DNA from: Chiridota heheva
Taxonomy: Eukaryota > Echinodermata > Holothuroidea > Apodida > Chiridotidae
Length of the DNA stretch: 64,000 bases
Direction of reading: 5' to 3'
Assembly: GCA_020152595.1 (NCBI GenBank)
Contig: JAIGNY010001844.1
Location: 1-64,000 of the forward strand
The notes under the pieces are model-generated. The model ran no database searches, had not been told where the DNA came from, and was given only the letters and a program-made list of their open reading frames with translations. The translations under genes and the position numbers were made by a program. This document shows, piece after piece, positions 22,936 to 34,849 of the stretch (position 1 is its first letter; each line of letters begins with the position of its first letter).

Positions 22936-24098
22936 TCAAGTGCAGTACGAGTACTGTTAAAGCGCAGTAAGAGTACTGTTAAAGCAAGTACGGGTGATGT
23001 TAAAGCGCAGTACGGGTGGTGTTAAAGCGCAGTACGGGTGGTGTTAAAGCGCAGTACGGGTGGTGTTAAAGCACAGTACAGGTGGTGTTAAAGCGCAGTA
23101 CGGGTGGTGTTAAAGCGCAGTACTGGTGGTATTAAAGCACAGTACAGGTAGTTTTAAAGCACAGTACAGGTAGTGTTAAAGCGCAGTACAGGTGGTGTTA
23201 AAACGCAGTACAAGGTGTTAAAGCGCAGTACAGGTGGTGTGAAAGCGCAGTACGGGTGCTACAAAAGCGCAGTACGGTAGGTGTAAAAGCGCAGCACGGC
23301 TGGTGTTAAAGCGCAGTACGGGTGGTGTTAAAGCGCAGTATGGGTGGTGTTAAAACATGCAGTACGGGTGGTTTAAAGCGTGCAGTACGAGTGGTGTTAA
23401 AGCACGCAGTAGGGGTGGTGTTAGAGCGCAGTATGGGTGCTGTTAAAGCGCAGAATGGGGGCTGTTAAAGGGCAGTATGGGGGCTGTTAAGCGCAGTACT
23501 GGGGCTGTTAAAGCGCACTACGGGGCTATTAAGCGTAATACGGGCCTGTTAAGGGCAGTACGGGCGCTGTTTAGCGCAGTAGGGCGCTGTTAAGGGCAGT
23601 ACGGGCGCTGTTAAGCGCAGTACGGGCGCTGTTAAGCGCAATACGGGCGCTGTTAAGAGCAATACGGTCGCTGTTAAGCGCAGTACGGGCCCTGATAAGC
23701 GCAGAACGGGCGCTAATAAGCTTGGTACGGGTGCTGTTAAGCTAAGTGCGGGCGCTGTTAAGCTTAGTACGGGCGTTGTTAAGCGCAATACAGGCGCTGT
23801 TAAGCGCTGTTGCTGTTAAGCGCAGTACGGGCGCTAGTAAGCGCAGTGCGGGTTCTGGTAAGCGCAGTACAGGTACTGTTTAGCGCAGTACAGGTACTGT
23901 TAAATACAGGTACTATTAAGTACAGGTACTGTTAAGTACAGTACAGGTACTATTAAGTACAGTACAGGCACTGTTTACTTACAGTACATGACTGTTAAGT
24001 AAAGTACATGTCTGTTCAGTACAGGTACTGTTAAGTACAGTACATGTACTGTTTAGTATAGTACAGGTACTGTTAAGTACAGTACAGGTACTGTAGGT
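22936..24098. repeat. long 16-22-bp minisatellite with unit drift
   Basis: Over fifty units. From 22936 the unit is about 22 bp (gcgcagtacgggtggtgtta then aa). From about 23460 it becomes about 21 bp with gggcgctgttaagcgcagta. From about 23880 it shortens to about 16 bp (gtacaggtactgttaa). All share a cagtac...tgtta core. The region codes for nothing credible. The proline/leucine-rich minus frame at 23549-23788 is a by-product. Confidence 0.95.
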
Positions 24099-25309
24099 TT
24101 AAAAATCAATAAACTAGTAAAAGATCCAACTCGTAACAAGAAAAGAAATTGAATTTTTTTTTAAACTTTTCATAAATATTATTATTGCACAATGCATCTG
24201 TATACATGTACCTTACAAAAAGACCCTTTAAAAAAAGGACTGTCGTGGCATTTTCTTTTTTTTGTACAGATAGTAATAAAGAAAGCAGTGGTGTCTTAAG
24301 GGGGGTGGGGCTTTTCCCCCTAACAAATCCTTGCCCTCTCCCCTAAAAAAAAACACATTGAACTTGAGCGAAATTTTCATGAATTTTAAGGAAATCTTTG
24401 TCAGTTTTTGGAAAATCTCCTTCATTTTGGAGGAGATTTTCTTCATTTTTATTAAATCAAAGGCTTGAAGCTCTTTGGAGAAATCTTTAATTTCTTGGAA
24501 AATTCTTCACTTTCCATTAAAGCAAGCTTCGTGGAGTTTTCAGGGAAGTGTTGTAAAAATCAACAAGATTTCCAACAACTTTACGCATTTTCAGTCAATT
24601 TCACGTTAATAATTTCACACTTTCATCAAAGTCCTCCCTAATCTGAAAATGGCATTCAATTTTTGGGAGAGAGAGGGAGAGGGGGGGGGGAGAAGTTAAG
24701 CCCCTCACAAACAAAAAGCTAGACATGACCCTTAACTTATTGCATCGATTCTATTTTATAATGAATAATTCAAAACCTACATAACTTAGTTCTCTCCTGA
24801 AATAAATTCTACCCACGCCGAATTTGAAATTCTTAACCAATTACTGTAGCTCTTTAAGTTTCAGATCCGCATCCAGTGAAGTCAACATTCTGACTGTATT
24901 ATACGCTATAGCCACTACATGGCTGCTATACAAGTACTGCAAGTATTACCTAGCATGTAGTGCCTACCGAGTGAGGTGTTTATCTCACTAGCCTCGTTCT
25001 TTTCAAATTTCAAATAATATTATTCTCTTTCACTATCTCTTTGTGACTCTTGAAAAAATATTTTGGTGTAATAAATATTTTTGTGTAATAAATAGTTTTT
25101 ATTATTTTTCTGAAACAGTAAAAATGTTTAAATAATATCATTCTTCCTATCACTTTTTAGACCTGGCTATTTAAGAGGCGATATCGTCATATGTGCACAA
25201 TATTTAGAATTCCTTTTAAATTTTTTGATTGGTTGAAATTTTGCTGCGCGATTCGTTGTCTTGTATTGCAATGTATATAGTTATTTAAAACGCCATAAAG
25301 GTCACTACA
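24099..25309. other. unannotated stretch with a purine/pyrimidine patch
   Basis: 24290-24350 is G-rich then C-rich (ggggcttttccccc), and 24665-24695 is a GA/G run. This may be a degraded mobile element, but no ends can be defined. The rest is AT-rich with no feature. Confidence 0.35.
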
Positions 25310-25395
25310 CGAGTTAGCCCAGTGGTTTACGGCGATCGGAAGCAATTTGTTTTTCTTATCAACAATCGTGAGTTCGAGCCCCGGTAGAATCGTTT
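25310..25395 (+). other. tRNA-like (pseudo-tRNA or SINE head) sequence
   Basis: gttagcccagtggtttacgg (about 25312-25331) resembles a polymerase III A box / D arm, and gtgagttcgagccccgg (about 25368-25384) resembles a B box / T arm. Spacing (about 55 bp) is in the tRNA range. The stems are poorly complementary, so it is not a functional tRNA as read. A tRNA-derived SINE or decayed tRNA is more likely. Confidence 0.35.
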
Positions 25396-25585
25396 ATTGC
25401 TACTTTTGCTTTCATCTTCTCCTTTTTTTTTCTCAGTAATTTTCATTTGGTGATTATTATTGTAGTATCATAATACTAATATTTCATTTTCGCTTTCTAA
25501 CTAACGCATTGAAAAAAAAAAACAAGTCTCTCGTCACAGTAACGTAATGCGCTGGGTATGTAACTCGGCACACACAACGTACATG

Positions 25586-25650
25586 CTAGTGTCTGTCTGT
25601 ACAAACCATGGAGTTCTCTTCTAAGTCCATGTACAAACAGACAGTGGATC
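25586..25650. repeat. imperfect hairpin next to promoter-like motifs
   Basis: ctgtctgt...catgga (left) faces tccatg...acagacag (right) around a 12-base loop (gttctcttctaa). The middle of the stem mismatches. It could be part of a small inverted-repeat element. Confidence 0.5.
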
Positions 25651-25664
25651 GGATCTAGCGTCCA

Positions 25665-25697
25665 CAACCGGAAGTGACGTCAAAATATCGCGACTCC
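25665..25697. promoter_or_regulatory. ETS / CRE / CGCG motif cluster, promoter-like
   Basis: CCGGAAG (25668-25674, ETS core) directly abuts a perfect palindromic CRE, TGACGTCA (25675-25682), followed by TCGCGA (25688-25693). Such combinations are typical of CpG-type housekeeping promoters. The local sequence is unusually rich in CG for this window. No coding exon was found beside it on either side, so function is inferred only. Confidence 0.35.
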
Positions 25698-27260
25698 CCC
25701 TCTTCCAATTTTAACGTATTTTAATGAGACAAGCCTCCCTCTTTAAATTATTGGATTGGCACCGGGCGTTTTTGTCTACATTCCTCAACGTTGCCAATTT
25801 ATATGGCTTTTGCGAATAAAAACAATGTCATCAATTTCTATAATTAGCGTTGCTGAAATTGACTGTAGCATAGTAACCATTAAAATACAACCTTCAATAA
25901 ATACAACTTAATTTGAAGTCAATATTCTCTTTATTTAATAAAATTTAAAATAAAGTTCACAATTAAAAGAAGGCGGTTTCGAGCATGGAGTTTACAACAA
26001 TACTAGACCTGTCATGTCCTGAGGGCCATGACAGAAAAACAACATACAACAACAATCAACTGAGAAAATAATCAATGTTACACAAACAATGCTCGTGTAA
26101 ATGTACAACAGAAACTATTTTAAGATACATGTCACATTCATGAAAATAAAACCCTTCCAAAAACATAGGAAACAAGACACCACACAGAGGAAAATTAATT
26201 GGAAGCCGTACCATTACTACTTTTACATCAAAGTGCAGCAATTAATCTAAGCACAAGTCTTGTACTGTAACACAACCCAACAATGATAATCCCAATTAAA
26301 GATTATTTCTCATTACAATTTATTTTTTAAATGGCCTGTAGCCCAGTGGAACAAAGATCTTCTTACTTTTACTGATCAGTCAGTTTCAAACAATGGAGCA
26401 TCTTCACACTGAAGAAATTTGGTCTGCAAGGCAATGAAATTTCACCTTGTAATTAATTAATGAATGCCAGGAACAAATCTATTCATTCGTTTTCTCTCGG
26501 GAAGCATTCAAGGATGATATTTGATTCCACAACTTTATAATCAATGGTGATGGGAAATAATACCACAAATTTATTAGGCAAAAATTTTATGATAGTATTT
26601 GCGCTTTACTGTTACCACTCCCATAGGATCGTCCATTCCTACACAATGAATCACAATATCACACAGTAGAGTAATATCTTACATGTATCTCCAAAGAAGG
26701 GAAATGAAAACGTCGTCCGAAGTTTTAATATTTTGTAACATGACCAGATTTGACATCCCCATATGACATAAAACGTGTCCACTCTGAAGTGTTAAATTTC
26801 TTGTATATTTACTGTTATTCATTGAACTGTATAATCAGATAATATTTCCAATTAGAGATTTGCTCCAACCTTCATATAATAAGTGAGTATTTTGTTACTC
26901 ATTGTAACCTGTAAACTTTTCCCCACAGGGCAAAATCTAACTCCCTATTAATTAAGTTCTTGGAGCACTGATTCCGAAATGCTTTGGGTTATCCTTCGGT
27001 CATGCATAATATATACACCATCCACACCACTTAGATGGAATCAAAATGGATTTGAATATTTGATGTTTTCAGAAGTTTAATGACAGGAAGTGCAGTATTC
27101 AACAGATCTTAATTTCCCTATTAATAAATTTCTTATCAATCACAAAATATAGTCAAGAAGGAATTGTGTGAGTTTTCTTCATAGTTTGAATTTGAAATCA
27201 TGATAACTGAATCATTCTGTGTCTAGTGGTTAGAAGAAAAGTTCTGATAAGCTTCTGCCC
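25698..27260. other. unannotated AT-rich stretch
   Basis: Several AATAAA-like hexamers lie at 25895-25960 on both strands, followed by sequence of UTR-like composition. There is a short dyad ctgtcatg..catgacag at 26008-26033. No gene can be assigned. Confidence 0.35.
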
Positions 27261-28156
27261 TTCATGTGAGCTAGTTTCTACTTCATGTGAGCTAGTTTCT
27301 ACTTCATGTGAGCTAGTTTTTACTTCATATGAGCTAGTTTCTACTTCATGTGAGCTAGTTTCTACTTCATGTAAGCTAGTTTCTACTTAATCTCAGCTAG
27401 TTTTTACTTCATCTGAGCTAGTTTCTACTGCATGTGAGCTAGTTTCTACTTCATGTGAGCTAGTTTCTACTTCATGTGAGCTAGTTTCTACTTTATGTGA
27501 GCTAATTTAAACTTCATGTGAGCTAGTCTCTACTTCATGTGAGCTAGTTTCTACTTCATGTGAGCTAGTTTCTACTGCATGTCAGCTAGTTTCTACTTTA
27601 TCTGAGCTAGTTTCTACTTCATGTGAGCTAGTTTCTACTTCATGTGAGCTAGTTTCTACTTTATGTGAGCTAATTTAAACTTCATGTGAGCTAGTCTCTA
27701 CTTCATGTGAGCTAGTTTCTACTTCATGTGAGCTAGTTTCTACTGCATGTCAGCTAGTTTCTACTTTATCTGAGCTAGTTTCTACTTCATCTGAGCTAGT
27801 TTTTACTTCATGTGATCTAGTTTCTACTTCATGTGAGCTAGTTTCTACTGCATGTGATCTAGTTTCTACTTCATGTGAGCTAGTTTCTACTGCATGTGAG
27901 CTAGTTTTTACTGCATGTGAACTAGTTTCTACTGCATGTGAGCTAGTTTCTACTTCATGTCAGCTAGTTTCTACTTCATGTGAGCTAGTTTCTACTTCAT
28001 GTGAGCTAGTTTCTACTTCATGTCAGCTAGTTTCTACTTCATGTGAGCTAGTTTGTACTTCATGTGAGCTACATGTAGTTTGTACTTCATGTGAGCTAGT
28101 TTCTACTTCATGTGAGCTAGTTTCTACTTCATGTGAGCTAGTTCATACTTCATTTA
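27261..28156. repeat. 21-bp minisatellite with higher-order structure
   Basis: About 42 copies of a 21-bp unit (ttcatgtgagctagtttcta then c). A distinctive run of variant units (ctttatgtgagctaatttaa ... gcatgtcagc ... tttatctgagc) occurs twice, at about 27490-27610 and 27660-27780, showing a later multi-unit duplication. One unit near 28070 carries an inserted acatgtag. Not coding: the unit contains in-frame stops. Confidence 0.95.
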
Positions 28157-28590
28157 AGTTTTGAATGAGTGGAGCTGAAGATGTTGATGGGAAGTATATA
28201 ATCAGGGGCGAATTTGCCACTTCGCTGTTCAGAGAACAGTGCTTTTTGTGAAGGACAGTGCATTTTCAAGCATCACTGTGCCAGTGGACAGTGTTCGTTT
28301 TACAAGCATGTGGCATTTATGATCAATAACTTGATTTCTACCACCAACAAAAAAAGAGTGCATGTTTTCACACAAGATTATTATTATAAAAATAATTACT
28401 TTCAAAAAGAAAATAGCTTTTCTCACCTTGCCTGCAGGTGTCAGTTCAAGTACAGTACCTATGAAAACACATTTGAAGGCTGCTTGCAGGTGTACGATTG
28501 TACGCAACTAGATGCAACATCATGTACATGTTATACTAATAACTGACATACTAAGATGTATATGCACATATTGATTATTGACCAATAAAA
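28157..28590. other. unannotated, with an unassigned cysteine-rich open frame
   Basis: A plus-strand frame at 28214-28546 would encode 110 residues with many cysteines (CSENSAFCEGQC, CASGQC, GCLQVYDC). The underlying DNA contains three imperfect repeats of gaacagtgc/ggacagtg(c/t), which create the cysteine pattern. No signal peptide, splice sites or family were recognised, so it is not called as a gene. Confidence 0.3.
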
Positions 28591-29312
28591 TAGTTATAAA
28601 TTAAGCCTATTTTGAAGAAAGGAATTTGTCCTGTTTTCGGCCAAAAAGTTGGAATGGTGAAATCTGATCCAGAGCAATATCATTTGAGAAAGTAACTGTT
28701 CCTTGAACAGTGGTAAAAAAATTAAATTTCGACCCCTGATAATCATGCTGAAGGAGCCCTTGTAACAGCTTGTGTGAGTCTAGGGGTTATTCTTTTTTTA
28801 TATTATAATCACTTTTTAATCAACAAAAAAGTACAGACTCAACTCCCTCGCCCACCCCCCCCCCCCCTGCTTCCTATTACTCTGAACTTAATGAAGTAAA
28901 ACATATAATCAAAATTGATCTGTACATGTATGATACACTCTATACTTTGAGTTTTCAAATGACACACTTATAGGTTTGTATTTCCTTGACTATAATTCCT
29001 CTACTAGATTGTAGATTGGTCTGACAAAATCTTTAATGAGAAACTGTGGCAGAGAGCAGGACAGGATTCATGCAATAAACAGATCCTGAGGAGGAAGGGG
29101 GGCTGGATTAAACACACCTTGAGAAAGCCTGCAAGTAACACCACCCGACAAGCCCTCAGGTGGAACCCTAAAGGAAAAAGAAACAGAAGCGGGCCAAGAA
29201 ACAGCTGCAGATGTGGCAGAGACAGAACATAGAAAACAGGGCTTCAGATTAAAAGAAATGGAAAGGAAATCATGCATGCTGGAGAGACCTCATTAATGGC
29301 CTATGTGATCGT
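28591..29312. other. unannotated stretch
   Basis: It holds a long C tract at 28853-28867. Nothing else recognised. Confidence 0.4.
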
Positions 29313-29706
29313 TACGGGGCCAAGGGCCTATACCATCCTCACAGGGCCAAGGGCCTATACGATCATCATGGGGCCAAGGGCCTATGCGATCCTTACGGGC
29401 CAAGGGCCTATGCGATCGTCACAGGGCCAAGGGCCTATACCATCCTCACAGGGCCAAGGGCCTATACGATCATCATGGGGCCAAGGGCCTCTGCGATCCT
29501 TATGGGCCATGGGCCTATGCGATCCTTACGGGGCCAAGGGCCTATGCGATCATCACGGGGCCAAGGGCCTATGCGATTGTCACAGGGCCAAGGGCCTATA
29601 CAATCCTCACGGGGCCAAGGGCCTATACGATCATCACGGGGCTAAGGGCCTATACGGTCATCACCGGGCCAAAGGCCTATGTGATCGTCACGGGGCCAAG
29701 GGCCTG
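29313..29706. repeat. 27-bp minisatellite
   Basis: About 14 copies of a 27-bp GC-rich unit (ggggccaagggcctatgcga then tcctcac), alternating variants tatgcgat/tatacgat and catcac/cctcac. An open frame (29272-29763) reads nine-residue repeats such as GPRAYTILT. Because the unit is a multiple of three and stop-free, two plus-strand frames stay open. This is best read as a repeat, not a protein. Confidence 0.95.
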
Positions 29707-31799
29707 AGCCAGATTGTAGATCATGTTCACCAAACCCTACCAGTACTCCAGTATATTGTCTGAAACACAAAAACAAGCCTGTAGTCAAAACTGATCATTC
29801 ATACTTGACGATGTGGTTGCTGTGCATAAAACTAACTTTGCAAGATGTCTAAGATGTCTTCAACTTTATAGCTGCTGGTTTCATGTTTAAATTTGGTAAC
29901 AAATTATCGGCTCCAATGTAAATTAATTGTATGTTTATTCTTTCAATGTCATAACAGTTTGCAAATGAAAAAGGTTTATAAAATGCTTACAACAATTCTT
30001 TGCAGAATTGTTGATGCCAAAAGAATCAATCAACTTCAAAATAATGTTTGAGAATGTTTTTCTTTTGATATGCACAAAATATCTTCTCCAAAATGAAAGT
30101 AGAATCAGCACCTTACCAAAACTCACTTTTAATTGTAACCCAAGGGAAAACATTTGATCATATCATTACCAAAGATATGAAAATCAAAGTGGAATTCAAA
30201 CTTCACATGTAGACTGATTTCACAATATATTTGCTGACATTAAGAGAAAATTTCAACCACCAAACTGAAGATAAAGATCTCTTACTATGATACAGCATTA
30301 TATTTATTTGATTTTTACTTTTGTATTTTACTGAATGCAGTACCCAAGGGTAAAGTCAAGAGCCAAGAAGGGTAATGAGTGTCAAGATTATGATGCACAT
30401 TTGACTTACAGCTTTCTTATAGATGTATAAAACACGTCAATTTTCATTAAATGTTCAGATTTTTTTGTCTTTTATTTTTTCCTTTGGATAAGAAATCACA
30501 AGCAATCAGCAAGGCACAAAAATAATTATATTCTGAGCACAAACAGTGAATGTTTGTCTGCAGTACTGTATCAGCTGGGAAATCTCAAAATCAGCCACAA
30601 ATTCTGTGGCATATTAGTCTGCTTGCAGCTAAAGGTTCAGTAAATTAAGTACATAGAATTCATATGAGAGAAAAAAACATTTAAGTTTACTTCCCTTCAA
30701 TTAATGGAGAAACATACTGGACTGTGTTGCCACACTTTATAGCTTGATTTATTAAAGAGGCAAGTATGTGCATTCCAGGACCAAAACACGTGGAGAAAAT
30801 TGCCACCTCAGTTCAGTAAATTTTAAATGATTCCTACAGTAAATGGTTAAAGAGCTGGTGGCTGAAAAGTGAGGGTACATTTTCTTGAGTCTCAAGAATA
30901 TTCAAACACACTGTTCCTGCACATTATGGTATATGGTACTCCCAACCTGTGACACAAATGTTCAAATTAATCATAATTTTTTTTTTTAAATACATATAAG
31001 TAACTTTTCAATGACTGAGTAACACAAATTATACTTGTGTCACTTCAAAGAACCCTTGACTTCAAGTACCGGATATGATCACTCCAAGACTACCATGACA
31101 ATTTGTATGTAATCAATTTCTTCAAGAAGAAATTAGTCTCTGATTCATTGTTTTATTTTATTTTATTGCGATGTGGCTTGTGGGAAGTTTAGTCAGGTTA
31201 GTGAAATGTGAGGTGAGGGCTAATGATAAACCAATGATAGTTTGGAGCCCTGACAATACTACAGTACTTGCACAAATGATTTTGTATTACCTTCTAAAAT
31301 CCAAAAATTAAAATTAATTAATTTGTTGTTAGCAATCTTTCTACCAGCACCACATGCAATGAACTACTGTATAGATGTAATGTACACCCTTATATTATTA
31401 TGGATGCTCACTGTCCATCGGAGAGGACATAAAGCTGTCGGACCTGATGGTAAGAGTTTCACCCCCTACCTGGTTCCCTAAACATTTCTCGAAAAGAGCA
31501 GGATGTTAACCAGGTGTCCATCCACTTTCCATCCTGGCAAATTCATTGGATCCGCACTAAAAACAATTCATTGTGACTAACAGGTGCTTTCCCTGACATA
31601 TGCTTAAAAGTAAAATACAAAATAAAATTAGCTGACAATCTTTCTGCAGATCACGGAACTGGAAACTGCAAATAGATCTTTTGGGAACAATTGAACCACA
31701 AAGAACTTATTTTTTGCATTCTCATTGTCACAAGTAATATCACAATGTACACCTTTATTTTACCAAACAATAAAGTAGTGTTCCCTAAATCACCCAAAT
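29707..31799. other. long unannotated AT-rich stretch
   Basis: No exon, RNA or repeat could be supported on either strand. Confidence 0.4.
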
Positions 31800-33188
31800 A
31801 TTGAACCCTGCATTCATCACAGAAAGAAACCAAAGCAGGCCTTGTTGGTTTGTAACACAACATAGAAGAGGGAACAAAGAAGACATTTATCACAGAAAGA
31901 AACTGAAGCAGGCCTTGTTGGTTTGTAACACAGCATACAAGAGGGAACAAAGAAGACATTCATCACAGAAAGAAACCAAAGCAGGCCTTGTTCGTTTGTA
32001 ACACATCATAGAAGAGGGAAGAAAGAAGACATTCATCACAGATAGAAACCAAAGCAGGCCTTGTTGGTTTGTAACACAACATAGAAGAGGGAACAAAGAA
32101 GACATTCATCACAGAAAGAAACCAAAGCAAGCCTTTTTGGTTTGTAACACAACATAGAAGAGCGAACACAGAAGACGTTCATCACAGAAAGAAACCAAAG
32201 CAGGCCTTGTTCGTTTGTAACACATCATAGAAGAGGGAACAAAGAAGACATTCATCACAGCAAGAAACCAAAGCAGGCCTTGTTGGATTGTAACACAACA
32301 TAGAAGAGGGAACAAAGAAGACATTCATCACAGCAAGAAACCAAAGCAGGCCTTGTTAGTTTGTAACACATCATAGAAGAGGGAAGAAAGAAGACATTAA
32401 TCACAGAAAGAAACTGAAGCAGGCCTTGTTGGATTGTAACACAACATACAGTAGATGTGGGAACAAAGAAGACTTTCATCACAGAGAAAAACCAAAGCAG
32501 GCCTTGTTAGTTTGTAACACAACATAGAAGAGGGAACAAAGAAGACATTCATCACAGCAAGAAACCAAAGCAGGCCTTGTTGGTTTGTAACACGACATAT
32601 ACGTGGGAACAAAGAAGACATTCATCACAGCAAGAAACCAAAGCAGGCCTTGTTGGTTTGTAACACAACATACAAGAGGGAACAAAGAAGACATTCATCA
32701 CAGAAAGAAACCAAAGCAGGCCTTGTTGGTTTGTAACACAACATACAAGAGGGAACAAAGAAGACATTCATCACAGAAAGAAACCAAAGCAGGCCTTGTT
32801 GGTTTGTAACACAACATAGAAGAGGGAACAAAGAAGACATTCATCACAGAAAGAAACCAAAGCAGGCCTTGTTGGTTTGTAACACAACATACAAGAGGGA
32901 ACAAAGAAGACATTCATCACAGAAAGAAACCAAAGCAAGCCTTGTTGGTTTGTAACACATCATAGAAGAGGGAACAAAGAAGACATTTATCACAGAAAGA
33001 AACCAAAGCAAGCCTTGTTGGTTTGTAACACAACATACAAGAGGGAACACAGAAGACGTTCATCACAGAAAGAAACCAAAGCAGGCCTTGTTAGTTTGTA
33101 ACACATCATAGAAGAGGGAAGAAAGAAGACATTCATCACAGAAAGAAAGTGAAGCAAGCCTTGTTGGTTTGTAACACAACATAGAAGA
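31800..33188. repeat. 73-bp minisatellite
   Basis: About 19 head-to-tail copies of a 73-bp unit containing aaccaaagcaggccttgttg, gtttgtaacacaacatagaa and gagggaacaaagaagacatt then catcacagaaag. Copies are highly alike, with recurrent variants (aca/atc before atagaag, aaagaag/cacagaag, attcatc/cgttcatc). The unit length is not a multiple of three, so each frame stays open only for about one unit, giving a ladder of near-identical ~70-residue frames that are not genes. Confidence 0.97.
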
Positions 33189-34493
33189 AACCCTTGACCT
33201 CCTTTCAACAAGTTTAAGGACATGTTTTAACCTATCTCTGGATCATGACACCCACCCCCCCCCTGCCTTAATAATGACCCTGCTCGATGAAGTAAAAAAA
33301 AAACACACAATCATGTGTTCTCACTTGAACTCAAGCTTGAGACAAGACCAACTGCAGGTGATCTGATCATAGGTCATAACCAAAAACATGAGAGAAATAT
33401 ATAAAAAACATCAACATTTACAGGCACCCACCCTTAGAGGATATTGGATATAACTGACTTGATCATGAGGCAATGATTGGGGTTCAGGCTCTTTTTTTAG
33501 ATTTTTATAAGTGGATCTGATCATTTGCCCTGGATCATGCATGATCCTATACTTGAGTAGGATCAGTGACTGCATTCAGATCAAGTGAGCTTTTCCACCA
33601 TAAAAAATCAGCCACCTGATGGGCTTCAGTGGATTTGATCGCATGCTCGCACTCAAGTGAGAACATGCTCTTAGAGATTAGAATGATGCTAAATGCAATG
33701 CACTGCACAGTAAACCAGTGGAATCATCAAAAGTACAATTTAACAAGCTTATGTTTGTCACAAAACATGTCTGACCTTCAATACTGAATTGTGGAAATTT
33801 CCAAAATTCAACAGAATAAATGTAAAGGAAAGTGCGGTTTTGGTGTTTTGTACAGTTTCCTCATCTCCCATCCCCAATTCTACAATTGCTCAAGTTTTAT
33901 GCAGCAGTCAAACAGCATCTTCACAAACCCCCTCAATCACGTTCAAGATTCGATGTCATTACGATGTCGAATCTTTAGATCAAAACCTTCAAGTTTGGGC
34001 AAATCTTGACCAAAAATATTTTTGGGTAGTGTGAATCTCACACAAAGTTTTTATTAGGTGGTATGAATATTAAATGATTTTTTTTATATTTTTTTTTAGT
34101 CAGGTGAATCTTTGCCTAAAAACTATTGCATGTGCGTGAATCCTTGTCGAAATTCTTCAATCAAACGACAGAAATCTATCAAATCTAAATCATTAACGTC
34201 TAATAAGCATCGAGCTAAAAATTATAATTTCGTAACCAAAATTGTATTTTCCATTCGCGTATTGACAGAATGAAGACGTTTCATTATCACCATGCTAGCA
34301 CGTATATACCTATTGTACCTTGTGTAAATAGCTTTCCAGACCACGTACCCGTATCGCATCCCTACATAAGAATCATCGTCTTCCTCATACTACGGAGGTC
34401 ATCTAATACTTCCATATCATAAGCCAGTGGTACCACCATGCGCTCTGTGATATTGCCAGGAAATCAAATAAGATAATGATAACAGAGAATGGG
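33189..34493. other. unannotated stretch
   Basis: It has a C-run at 33253-33262 and several gatcat-rich sentences (33340-33620), but no supportable feature. Confidence 0.4.
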
Positions 34494-34849
34494 GTTACCC
34501 CTTACTCTACCACACAGCGATATTATCGCCATTTTGGGTGCCCCATCTTTGGCTCCGCCCCCCGAGCGCATTTTCAAAAAAGTGCTGGTAGAGTAAGGGT
34601 TAATCAACCCACGACAAGTGCGCCAACTTAAAAATATATGCAGTGTGGTCCCGGTGGGCGGCCCAGCAGGTCACTGAAGCAGAACGAGCCCGACCCTGCT
34701 GCCTGGAAGACAGAGGATCCTTCAATAATCAGCCCCTTGATTAACCCTTACTCTACCACACGACAATATTATCGCCGTTTTGGGTGCCCCATCTTTGGCT
34801 CTGCCCCCCCAGCGCATTTTCATAAAAGTGCTGGAAGAGTAAGGGTTAA
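34494..34849. mobile_element. composite MITE-spacer-MITE element, copy 1
   Basis: Two similar ~110-bp inverted-repeat elements (34494-34603 and 34741-34849) each start ttaacccttactctacca-like and end tggtagagtaagggttaa-like, and each contains atattatcgcc.ttttgggt then gccccatctttggct. They flank a 137-bp GC-rich spacer (34604-34740) beginning tcaacccacgacaagtg and holding ggtgggcggcccagcaggtc. A second copy with the same order and a spacer of exactly the same length lies at 40213-40582. Confidence 0.88.

Noticed and set aside
25310..25395. Functional tRNA gene
   Set aside because: A and B box words are present, but acceptor and T stems do not pair.
22936..28156. CRISPR-like regularly spaced repeats
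   Set aside because: Units are contiguous with no unique spacers, there are no cas genes, and the DNA is eukaryotic.
28214..28546. Cysteine-rich 110-residue frame that could be a secreted peptide
   Set aside because: No signal peptide. The cysteines come from imperfect gaacagtgc DNA repeats, and there is no gene context.
29272..29763. A 163-residue frame of GPRAYTILT-type repeats that could look like a structural protein
   Set aside because: Two overlapping plus frames are open for the same reason (27-bp stop-free unit). It has no signal peptide, splice sites or non-repetitive domain.
31651..33223. Ladder of ~70-residue frames on the minus strand resembling a family of small proteins
   Set aside because: They recur every 73 bp and are the same repeat read in rotating frames.
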